This document shows positions 1 through 8,848 of a stretch of 10,335 nt of DNA, one piece after another. Below the pieces are notes generated by a model, which had not been told where the DNA came from, made no database searches, and saw only the letters and a list, made by a program, of their open reading frames with translations. The DNA is from Desulfobulbaceae bacterium (GTDB lineage: Bacteria > Desulfobacterota > Desulfobulbia > Desulfobulbales > Desulfobulbaceae), in the NCBI GenBank assembly GCA_007121995.1, contig SKJK01000014.1, positions 1 to 10,335 of the forward strand, written 5' to 3'. Positions within the stretch are counted from its first letter, which is position 1; each line of letters begins with the position of its first letter. Both the position numbers and the translations under genes were made by a program.

Positions 1-67
1 AGTGCCACCCATACTCATTCTCCCAATGTTCGACATTCATTCCTGAAAGCAGATACTTTCCGTCCAT
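1..67 (-). CDS. Possible N-terminus of a gene cut by the left edge
   Basis: Reading leftward from an ATG at 67-65, 22 codons stay open to the edge and begin MDGKYLLSGMNVEHW. A weak AGGGA ribosome-site-like stretch lies 9 nt before the ATG. The same frame is open further back to a TGA near 163, so a longer product from a rare start is possible. The codons behind the ATG (ATA, TTA, AGA, CTA, GGA, CGA) look non-coding, which favours the ATG. I do not recognise the peptide. If it is real, the gene is divergent from katG and shares the 68-483 gap with it. An open stretch of this length can also arise by chance, so this is a weak call. Confidence 0.22.
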   Translation of the reverse strand, partial: MDGKYLLSGMNVEHWENEYGWH

Positions 68-207
68 TGTAAAGAATCCCTGCCAACAGTTCCACTGGAA
101 TCGTCCTAATAGTCTTAATATTACATGAAAATACCAGCCGACCAAGGCGTTGATATGTACTCAGGTTGAACGATAAAGACGCATTTCAGAATCTTTCCTA
201 TTTGATA

Positions 208-236
208 TTGACATGCATACCCATTAACGGTACTAT
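208..236 (+). promoter_or_regulatory. Sigma-70-like promoter, probably of katG
   Basis: A perfect -35 hexamer TTGACA (208-213) is followed by a 17-bp spacer and TACTAT (231-236), which matches the TATAAT consensus at four of six positions. Transcription would start near 243, giving katG a leader of about 240 nt. No OxyR, PerR or Fur site was recognised. The -35 element is embedded in TATTGACATG, a 10-mer repeated exactly at 271-280. Confidence 0.5.
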
Positions 237-2679
<2,443 letters not shown>

Positions 2680-2734
2680 TCGAAAGAGAAACATCCACAC
2701 CGGCTCCACCGAGCCGAAAAACAGCCATTACATC

Positions 2735-2778
2735 ACCGGTTCAGCGGCGAAGATACACCGTCGCTGAACCGGTTTTTT
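2735..2778 (+). terminator. Intrinsic terminator after katG
   Basis: ACCGGTTCAGCG (2735-2746) pairs perfectly with CGCTGAACCGGT (2762-2773). One G-T pair and two more G-C pairs extend the stem inward to about 15 bp around a 9-nt loop (2750-2758). The stem runs straight into six T residues (2773-2778). A smaller hairpin, CGGCTC/GAGCCG with a CACC loop, precedes it at 2701-2716 but has no T-tract. The rest of the convergent gap to 2939 shows no gene and no clear terminator for the ATPase gene arriving from the other side. Confidence 0.9.
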
Positions 2779-2939
2779 AACACCGTACGCACGCACGCCC
2801 TCTATGACCTCTATAAAAAAATGGTTTTAGTGACGAAGCGTGCCCACTCTTTTCGATTGCTGTGCGAGACGACAACCGAAAGGCCGCCATCACTCACTAT
2901 AGTCTCTCACTAAAAAAAGTTTTCCATCCCCCACGCTTT

Positions 2940-5741
2940 TCAATCCCGGTAGCAGGTATCCTTTTGCTGCGGACTTGATCCTGCCGGCGTAGATTTCTCC
3001 GGTTCACTGCCTTGTTGATCATCCGGTGTCGAGCTTTGTTGACCACCTTTCACCAAACGGCGGGTTAACGTTTTTTCGGCCTCAACAATAAAAAAGACAG
3101 CCAGACCGATCACCAGAGGAACCAACCAGTGGATCAACTCGAGACTGGCGGAACCAAACCAGATCTGCATGAATGGTGCATAGACAAAAGTCAGTTGGAG
3201 CCCGATCAGCACAGTTACCGCCAGCCAGGCTATCCCATTAGTGAACAGTTGCCGAAAATGCAGGCTTGATTCATACAGGAACCGACTGTTGAAAAGATAG
3301 AAAATCTGGCCAAAGACAAGGGTGTTCACCGCCAGGGTGCGCGCCTGATCCAAAGACATGCCGAGCCTTCTTTCGATCAGAAAAACGATAATAGTTGCCC
3401 CGCCGATCAGCACTGAGACAAAGCCAATGCGCCACAAAAAGACTGCTCCCAGAATCGGCGCATTCGGGCAGCGAGGCGGTCTGGTCATCACCTTGGGCTC
3501 AGCCGGTTCAAAAGCCAGGGCCAGGGCCAGAGTGACCGCCACAACCATATTCACCCACAGAATCTGCACGGGCGTCAGCGGCAACACCATACCGAATACC
3601 ACGGCTGCAAGGATGACCAACCCTTGCGCACCATTGGTCGGCAGGATGAACATAATGGCCTTGCGCAGGTTATCATAGATGGTCCGGCCTTCCTCCACAG
3701 CACGCTCGATGGACTTGAAGTTGTCATCCGCCAGCACGATCTCGGCAGCCTCCTTAGTCGCTTCAGTGCCTTTAATGCCCATGGCCACTCCCACGTCGGC
3801 GCGTTTGAGAGCCGGAGCATCGTTGACGCCGTCACCGGTCATGGCCACGACCTCACCATTGGCCTGCAACGCTTTCACTAACCGTAATTTATGTTCAGGA
3901 CTGGTGCGGGCAAAAATATCATTATCTTTAACCAGACGGCGCAGTTCCTCATCCGAAGCAACTTCCAACTCCACACCGCTAATTGCATGGACAGCCTCGG
4001 AAAGGCCCATTTCCTGACCAATGGCCAGTGCCGTACCGGCATGGTCGCCGGTAATCATCTTGACGCGGATACCAGCTTGCCGGCAAATCCGGATCGCCTC
4101 GACCGCTTCCGGTCGAGGTGGATCGATAATGCCGACCAGACCTATAAAAACCATGCCCTCATCTAGGTCATCCGGATTAAGATCCTTCATGTCTGTCCAT
4201 ACATCACGGGAAGCAGCGGCAAGAACACGCAACCCCTGGCTGCTGAGTTTCTTGACTTCCTCTTCCCAAAAGGTGCGCTGCAGAGACTCTGAACTGCCGT
4301 CGGCAGCCCGCTGCTTCTGACAGCGGTCGAGCAAGCGCCCCGGCGCGCCTTTCAGCAGAATACGTACTTCACCCTCTGGATCTCGATTGAGGGTGGCCAT
4401 GAATTTGTTCTCCGACTCGAAGGGAATCACAGCCAATTGTTCATACCCATCGCTCGCGAAACCCGCTTTGCGTGCCAGTGTGCGCAAGGCCCCCTCGGTC
4501 GGTTCTCCGAGGACCCGCCACTGACCATCCTCCTCAGCAATCTCAGCATCGTTGCACACCGCAACGACTTCAATCAGAGCCTGCAGGTCGGCATGCTTGT
4601 CAAGCGATGCCGCTTCACCTTCACGGGTCATCCTGCCCTCAGGGGCATAACCGGTCCCCTCAATCTCATAGCAACCGGAACGGGTAACAACGTCGCGAAC
4701 AGTCATTTCGTTCTTGGTCAGGGTGCCGGTCTTATCGGAACAGATGACGGTTACTGAACCCAGGGTTTCAATAGCCTTGAGTTTACGGGTAATAGCGTTT
4801 CGTTGTGCCATTCGCTGCACACCAAGGGCCAGGGTAATGGTGAGGATGGCTGGCAGACCTTCGGGAATCGCGGCAACAGCAAAGCCGATGGCAGCAAGAA
4901 ACACGTCATTATAGGCAAAATCATGGAGCAGGCGGCCGACCAGAAAGAGCAGCGCCGCCATGCTGATAATCACCACCGAGAGGACACGACCGAAACTGTT
5001 CATCTGCCGGGTCAGTGGTGTCGCCAAAGTCTCCACCTCGGAGATCATGGTGTTGATTCGACCCAACTCGGTGGCGCTCCCGGTGGCAGTGACAACGCCG
5101 ATACCGCGACCGACGCTGACCATGGTCCCTGAGTAGGCCATGCCATAGCGATCGCCAATGCCGGCATCAACGGCCACAGCTGCTGGTTGTTTCGTGCTGG
5201 CGACAGACTCCCCGGTGAGTGCCGATTCCTCGATACGCAAATTGATAGCCTCAACCAAACGGATATCTGCGGGTACCTTGTCACCTGAACGCAACCGTAC
5301 CACATCGCCGGGAACCAGATCATCTGCGGCAACATCGAACCATTGACCGTCCCGGCGCACCTGGGCATGAAGAGAGAGCATTTTGCGAATACTCTCCAGG
5401 GCTTGCTCAGCCTTCCCTTCCTGAATGAATCCGATCACAGCGTTGATCACCACGACAGCCAGGATGACCCCTGTATCAATCCAATGGCCCAGGAGAGCGG
5501 TCACCACCGCCGCTACCAGTAATATGTAGATGAGCAGTTCGTTGAAATGTTTGAAAAAACGTTTCAACAACCCCTCTTTAGCTGAAACCGGTAAACGATT
5601 GGGCCCAACGGCGGCCAGACGTTCTTTCGCTTCATCGCTGTGCAACCCGGAGGGGCGACTGTTCAGACGCCGGACGACCTCGTCGGCTTCCAGGCCGTGG
5701 GGCGTATCGACATGGTATAATGGCTCGCTGCTGGTTTTCAT
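2940..5741 (-). CDS. P2-type cation-transporting ATPase
   Basis: This is an inner-membrane cation pump that couples ATP hydrolysis, through a phospho-aspartate, to ion transport. From ATG 5741 it has 933 residues. In order: an N-terminal cation-ATPase domain (about 8-75), M1-M2 (67-107), the actuator domain with TGES (176-179), M3-M4 with PEGLP (293-297), the phosphorylation site DKTGT (Asp336), the nucleotide domain with KGAP (464-467), the hinge TGDGVNDAP (635-643), M5-M10 (about 695-887), and a hydrophilic tail rich in Ser, Gln and Pro (897-933). The architecture is that of SERCA/PMR1-like pumps, but several acidic Ca2+ ligands of M5, M6 and M8 are replaced by neutral residues, so the ion is uncertain. 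A GTG at 5837 would add 32 residues but has no ribosome site. The ATG at 5741 begins [16 protein letters not shown], which fits the family start, and has a modest AGAGA-like site. The gene is convergent with katG and probably has its own promoter. Confidence 0.93.
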   Translation of the reverse strand: MKTSSEPLYHVDTPHGLEADEVVRRLNSRPSGLHSDEAKERLAAVGPNRLPVSAKEGLLKRFFKHFNELLIYILLVAAVVTALLGHWIDTGVILAVVVINAVIGFIQEGKAEQALESIRKMLSLHAQVRRDGQWFDVAADDLVPGDVVRLRSGDKVPADIRLVEAINLRIEESALTGESVASTKQPAAVAVDAGIGDRYGMAYSGTMVSVGRGIGVVTATGSATELGRINTMISEVETLATPLTRQMNSFGRVLSVVIISMAALLFLVGRLLHDFAYNDVFLAAIGFAVAAIPEGLPAILTITLALGVQRMAQRNAITRKLKAIETLGSVTVICSDKTGTLTKNEMTVRDVVTRSGCYEIEGTGYAPEGRMTREGEAASLDKHADLQALIEVVAVCNDAEIAEEDGQWRVLGEPTEGALRTLARKAGFASDGYEQLAVIPFESENKFMATLNRDPEGEVRILLKGAPGRLLDRCQKQRAADGSSESLQRTFWEEEVKKLSSQGLRVLAAASRDVWTDMKDLNPDDLDEGMVFIGLVGIIDPPRPEAVEAIRICRQAGIRVKMITGDHAGTALAIGQEMGLSEAVHAISGVELEVASDEELRRLVKDNDIFARTSPEHKLRLVKALQANGEVVAMTGDGVNDAPALKRADVGVAMGIKGTEATKEAAEIVLADDNFKSIERAVEEGRTIYDNLRKAIMFILPTNGAQGLVILAAVVFGMVLPLTPVQILWVNMVVAVTLALALAFEPAEPKVMTRPPRCPNAPILGAVFLWRIGFVSVLIGGATIIVFLIERRLGMSLDQARTLAVNTLVFGQIFYLFNSRFLYESSLHFRQLFTNGIAWLAVTVLIGLQLTFVYAPFMQIWFGSASLELIHWLVPLVIGLAVFFIVEAEKTLTRRLVKGGQQSSTPDDQQGSEPEKSTPAGSSPQQKDTCYRD

Positions 5742-5917
5742 GCTTATCTCTTTTTGAGGATGGGAGGCGCATCTGCCCTGGGTCATTCGATGATATTGGT
5801 CCCGAATGAAGCGACGATCGAAAAAATTCGTTCTCACCGGAGGAGACGGCGATCAAATGCAGGATTTTCCCGTTGACTCGGGGACTGTTCAACCTCGTTT
5901 TCATCGCTCAACATTTA

Positions 5918-6001
5918 TTGACCAATGCTGTTAAATATAATTCTTTGGTCAAAATCGGCAAGATATTGATCAATAAAGCTCAGCGGGATCCTGTCGATCA
6001 A
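5918..6001. repeat. Cluster of TTGRYCAA-like palindromic 8-mers, possible operators
   Basis: Four related 8-mers occur in 84 bp: TTGACCAA (5918-5925), TTGGTCAA (5945-5952), TTGATCAA (5967-5974 core, within the perfect 12-bp palindrome TATTGATCAATA at 5964-5975) and TCGATCAA (5994-6001). The starts are close to 27, 22 and 27 bp apart. The first two are exact reverse complements, forming an inverted repeat with a 19-bp spacer. The position directly upstream of the ATPase gene, overlapping its candidate promoter, suggests binding of a transcription factor. The regulator is not identified. Confidence 0.4.
5934..5961 (-). promoter_or_regulatory. Candidate promoter of the ATPase gene
   Basis: On the minus strand, TTGCCG (5961-5956) and TATATT (5939-5934) are separated by 16 bp and would start transcription near 5927, about 185 nt before the ATPase ATG. 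The -35 match is weak. One TTGGTCAA element (5945-5952) lies within the spacer and another (5918-5925) at the predicted start site, which is where a repressor would act. Other weak pairings exist in this AT-rich stretch. Confidence 0.28.
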
Positions 6002-6086
6002 CACAGGGAAATAAGAGTACAGGCACTATGCTGACAAATGGTGAGAATGGAGATCATCAGTACATATACCCGACCCCCGTACCTTT

Positions 6087-7103
6087 TCAGCTTGCCGGCG
6101 GTCGGGCGATACCGCGCAACAACCTGCCGAGGATATCTGTCCCGGTCACAATCCGTGGATAGTTATCCCAGAGCAGAATGACATCCTTGTCGATGATGTC
6201 ATCACCGATCCTGCCCGGCCGCACCTGAAAACACGGAATGACTTCTCCGAGCTTCACCTTCGCCTTGCGGACAATGATAGGTCGATGGCAGTGCCTATGG
6301 GGATTGAAATGATCCTTGGCGAACATGGCTTCACGAGTGAAATCAGCGGTATTGAGCACCAGTTTGGGCTCCCCGGCCTGATTGGCTAGTACCACCCAAC
6401 TCTTGCCGGACCGATTGACAGTCTGGAGGAATAAGTCGGTGGCGCTGGGTTGTATACAAGGAAATACCGGTCGCTCTCCGTTGAAATCAAGTTGGATGAT
6501 ACTGTCCTCATCAACGATCTCTCCTTCATGGTTCAGTGGCACGTCATCCATTTCCAGAAAATTGAGCGCTCCCTGCCCCTCCACCAGATTGATCTCGCTT
6601 TCCGCAGCTTCGATATGCAGTTCGATCAAACGGCGAAGATCTCGTTCCCGATAAAAATGCATCTCCTCGCCTCCCAGCCAGCGGTCCAGCAGCCAAGCCG
6701 TGGGCCGGGCCACGGGGTAGAGCGCGACCTGATAGCAACGCAACACCGGTAACAGCAAGGAGGCCACCCGCATGGCGTGGCGGGTGAAATACGCTTGGGG
6801 AATGATCTCGGCAAAGACCGTGATGACCACAGTAGAAAACAAAAAGGCGGTCACCCCGTGGAGTAACGACCCCGACAAGAGGGCCAGAATCACATTAACA
6901 CCCACATTCCCCCACAAGATAGTGACCAGAGCAAAATTGGCATCCTTGCGCACCGACAGAATCCGCTTGGCACGCAGGTCTCCTTTTCTGGATGCTACAT
7001 TGAGTTCCATCCGATTAAGCGAAAAGAGGCCAAGGTTCATGCCGGACAGGATAGCTGACTGGGTCAAGCATAGAAAAATTCCACACCAGGTAAGTAAAGC
7101 CAT
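6087..7103 (-). CDS. Short CNNM/DUF21 (CorB-like) membrane protein
   Basis: This inner-membrane protein belongs to the CNNM/CorB family, whose members are linked to Mg2+ transport or its control. In the 338 residues, the first ~135 form the DUF21 transmembrane domain, with its signature motifs: SGMNLGLFSL (20-29), WGNVGVN (64-70) and AEIIPQ (98-103). In CNNM proteins these Ser, Asn, Glu and Pro residues line the ion site. A helical linker follows (about 145-185). A divergent CBS-like pair comes next: one half around SWVVLANQAGEPKLVL (235-250), the other from about 275 and ending RIVTGTDILGRLL (317-329). The C-terminal CorC/HlyC domain of longer homologues is absent. A strong GGAGG lies 9 nt before the ATG. 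The ATPase gene follows in the same direction after 345 bp. Family membership is clear; the ion and direction of transport are not. Confidence 0.85.
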   Translation of the reverse strand: MALLTWCGIFLCLTQSAILSGMNLGLFSLNRMELNVASRKGDLRAKRILSVRKDANFALVTILWGNVGVNVILALLSGSLLHGVTAFLFSTVVITVFAEIIPQAYFTRHAMRVASLLLPVLRCYQVALYPVARPTAWLLDRWLGGEEMHFYRERDLRRLIELHIEAAESEINLVEGQGALNFLEMDDVPLNHEGEIVDEDSIIQLDFNGERPVFPCIQPSATDLFLQTVNRSGKSWVVLANQAGEPKLVLNTADFTREAMFAKDHFNPHRHCHRPIIVRKAKVKLGEVIPCFQVRPGRIGDDIIDKDVILLWDNYPRIVTGTDILGRLLRGIARPPAS

Positions 7104-7340
7104 ATGTTCAAGCCTCCGAAATTGAACCCATCAGGACGATCAGAATTGTTTGCAAAGCGGAACCATTAACCGGAAGTACGTGCATGAGCGTTTTGCCCGG
7201 TCACTGCAACCGTGTGGCAGTAGCTGCTGTGGCGATACCCGAACTGCGTTCTGCGGCCTGCTCTTTTTTATCAACAGGCGCAACATTCACCGATGATGGA
7301 TCACCAGATTACAACAGATACCAACCCAGAGCCGCCAACC

Positions 7341-7369
7341 TTGACGAACCCGGTCTGGTTCGGTAGCAT
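7341..7369 (+). promoter_or_regulatory. Sigma-70-like promoter of the mltB-type gene with a dyad in its spacer
   Basis: TTGACG (7341-7346), a 17-bp spacer and TAGCAT (7364-7369) fit a sigma-70 promoter, giving a start near 7376 and a leader of about 135 nt. The spacer is almost filled by the inverted repeat CGAACC-6 nt-GGTTCG (7345-7362), which could be an operator. Regulation by a dyad-binding factor is inferred from position only. Confidence 0.42.
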
Positions 7370-7409
7370 GATCGATTGTTGTCAGATTCACAAAGAATCG
7401 GATCCAGAT

Positions 7410-7434
7410 GCCATCGGGTCATGGAACCGATGGC
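7410..7434 (+). other. Stem-loop in the mltB leader
   Basis: GCCATCGG (7410-7417) and CCGATGGC (7427-7434) form a perfect 8-bp stem with a 9-nt loop. No T-run follows, so it does not look like a terminator. It would sit about 35 nt into the predicted transcript and 75 nt before the start codon. Confidence 0.4.
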
Positions 7435-7510
7435 TTACATTCGATGCACGGTTACAGTGTAGCCAAGAATGCGCGCCGATCATCGTCTTATTATCGCTGA
7501 GGTTTTGTTT

Positions 7511-8725
7511 ATGTCTTCTTGTTTCCTTCGCAGCTACGCCTTTATCAGCATTATGGTATTGTGCACCACTCTCCTCTCTTCCACAGTTGCAGCCGATCCT
7601 GGATTCCGTCATTGGCTGACCGAGTTTTCCGTCGAAGCCGCCAGTGAAGGCATCAAGTCCCAGACGTATGCCCAGGCCTTTGCCGGTATCGAGCAGCCTG
7701 ATCCCGATGTTATCCGTAAAGCCAATTTCCAACCCGAATTCACGACTGCGATCTGGGATTACCTTGATACCCGGGTTAATGATCGCAGCGTACAAACCGG
7801 TATTGCCATGGCCCAGAAACATGCCGACACCCTGGCCGCCGTTGAACAGCGATTTGGTGTCGACCGTTTTCTGCTGCTGGCTATCTGGTCGATGGAATCA
7901 GCCTATGGTGCTGTTCTTGAACGTCCGGGCCTGCTCCATTATGTCCCCCAGGCCCTGGCCACCCTGGCTTATGCGGATCAACGCCGGGCTCGATTTGCCC
8001 GCACTCAGCTCATCGCTGCCTTACAGATTCTGCAGGCAGGCGATATCACCACCGAGCAACTCCATGGCTCCTGGGCGGGGGCGATGGGCCACACGCAGTT
8101 CATTCCCACCAGCTATCTTGCCTATGCCGTGGATATGGATGGCAACGGCCGCCGTGATATCTGGAACTCCATCCCCGATGCCCTTGCCACCGCAGCCAAT
8201 CTTCTGGCCCAAAACGGCTGGCGTAGCGGCCAACCGTGGGGCTATGAGGCCAAAGCACCCGCAAACGGTTTCCAGTACAACGGTGAAACCAAAACCTTGG
8301 CCCAATGGCAGAAGCTGGGTTTTATCCGTCCCGACGGCAGGGGGTATGACGACCCGGAGGCACGAGCGGAATTGAAAATGCTCGCTGGAGCAGAAGGGCC
8401 AGTCTTTCTCCTCATGAGGAACTTTTTTGTTATCAAACGGTACAACAACTCCGATTTTTATGCCCTGGCTGTGGGGCTGCTTGCTGATCGGCTGGCAGGC
8501 AAAAAGGGCATGGTCCAGAATTGGCCACGCCCTCCAGGTGCTCTGTCCATCAAGGAAAAAAGAGAACTGCAGGAGTTGCTGCAACGCCGCGGCCTCTACA
8601 CCGGTGCCATCGACGGCGACCTTGGGACGATGTCACAAGAGGCTGTTCGGGCTTTCCAGGCTCAGGCCGGTCTCCCCGTCACCGGTATGGCTACGCAAAA
8701 AGAGCTGAAAGCCCTGCGCCGTTAA
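7511..8725 (+). CDS. Lytic murein transglycosylase, MltB family (GH103), with peptidoglycan-binding domain
   Basis: The enzyme cleaves the MurNAc-GlcNAc bond of peptidoglycan, forming 1,6-anhydro-muramyl ends, in the periplasm. From ATG 7511 it has 404 residues. An N-terminal signal segment (about 6-28) has probable cleavage near TVAA-DP. No proper lipobox is seen, unlike Escherichia coli MltB. The SLT_2/GH103 domain spans about 30-335, with the catalytic Glu129 in AIWSMESAYG and the signature GSWAGAMGHTQFIPTSYLAY (186-205), followed by DMDGNGRRDIWNS. A C-terminal PG_binding_1 domain covers about 345-402 (LQRRGLYTGAIDGDLG...AVRAFQ). The start at 7511 is chosen over an in-frame ATG at 7469 because GAGG (7499-7502) lies 8 nt before it and the protein then begins directly with the signal peptide. 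The gene stands alone. Its stop codon abuts a fragment of a different gene family. Confidence 0.93.
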   Translation: MSSCFLRSYAFISIMVLCTTLLSSTVAADPGFRHWLTEFSVEAASEGIKSQTYAQAFAGIEQPDPDVIRKANFQPEFTTAIWDYLDTRVNDRSVQTGIAMAQKHADTLAAVEQRFGVDRFLLLAIWSMESAYGAVLERPGLLHYVPQALATLAYADQRRARFARTQLIAALQILQAGDITTEQLHGSWAGAMGHTQFIPTSYLAYAVDMDGNGRRDIWNSIPDALATAANLLAQNGWRSGQPWGYEAKAPANGFQYNGETKTLAQWQKLGFIRPDGRGYDDPEARAELKMLAGAEGPVFLLMRNFFVIKRYNNSDFYALAVGLLADRLAGKKGMVQNWPRPPGALSIKEKRELQELLQRRGLYTGAIDGDLGTMSQEAVRAFQAQAGLPVTGMATQKELKALRR

Positions 8726-8835
8726 AGTTGGAACGCTTGCGCCAACTCAACTACGACAAGACGCAGGGATATCTCTTTTCCCGAACCGTCAACGAAAAAA
8801 CTCTGGAGCTGATCCGTACCTATAACCACCTGTGA
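8725..8835 (+). pseudogene. Relic of the C-terminus of an EAL domain (c-di-GMP phosphodiesterase)
   Basis: Read in a different frame from the mltB-type gene, 36 codons starting at its stop codon encode a peptide containing LERLRQLNYDKTQGYLFSR and ending in TGA at 8833-8835. This matches the conserved end of EAL domains, where a segment like LxxLGCDxxQGYLFSRP precedes the final helix. The EAL, DDFGTG-type and other catalytic segments are missing, there is no start codon or ribosome site, and upstream the frame turns into a shadow of mltB. It therefore looks like the 3' stump of a lost phosphodiesterase gene, presumably left by a deletion or by insertion of the mltB region. The match was made by eye; chance is unlikely given the run QGYLFSR in the right context. 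Confidence 0.6.
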
Positions 8836-8848
8836 GAACTGCATTAGC

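Larger units (their letters stand above)
5742..6086. other. Gap upstream of the ATPase gene; no firm gene
   Basis: This 345-bp AT-rich gap lies between two minus-strand genes and is the likely control region of the ATPase gene. It holds the 8-mer cluster and candidate promoter listed separately. On the plus strand, GGAGGAG (5839-5845) lies 11 nt before an ATG (5857) that opens only 25 codons, ending at TAA 5932-5934. I do not call it as a gene. No terminator was found for the CNNM gene that ends at 6087, so read-through into the ATPase gene is possible. Confidence 0.5.
7104..7510. other. Divergent control region between the CNNM and mltB genes
   Basis: This roughly 400-bp gap separates two divergent genes. 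I see no credible gene in it; the short open frames at 7184-7366 and 7293-7619 lack ribosome sites and family features. On the rightward side it holds a sigma-70-like promoter (7341-7369) and a stem-loop (7410-7434). A small inverted repeat GATTC/GAATC with a 5-nt loop lies at 7385-7399. No clear promoter was found for the leftward CNNM gene. Confidence 0.5.

Noticed and set aside
2814..2842. Possible terminator for the ATPase gene: a T-run on the minus strand near 2814-2821 after a weak AGTG/CACT hairpin
   Set aside because: The stem is short and bulged and is separated from the T-run, so the call is not supportable.
2893..2903. ACTCACTATAG, identical to the core of the phage T7 promoter
   Set aside because: Only the last 11 bases match; the upstream part of the T7 promoter is absent and no T7-like polymerase is present, so it is a coincidence.
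5742..5837. 32-residue N-terminal extension of the ATPase from a GTG at 5837
   Set aside because: No ribosome site precedes the GTG, and the added residues are unlike the family N-terminus; the ATG at 5741 is preferred.
7469..7510. 14-residue extension of the MltB-type protein from ATG 7469
   Set aside because: It would place charged residues ahead of the signal peptide and lacks a good ribosome site, whereas GAGG supports ATG 7511.
7644..8375. 243-codon overlapping plus-strand frame inside the mltB-type gene
   Set aside because: It lies out of frame with a clear GH103 coding sequence and is rich in Pro, Ser and Trp, as expected for a shadow frame.
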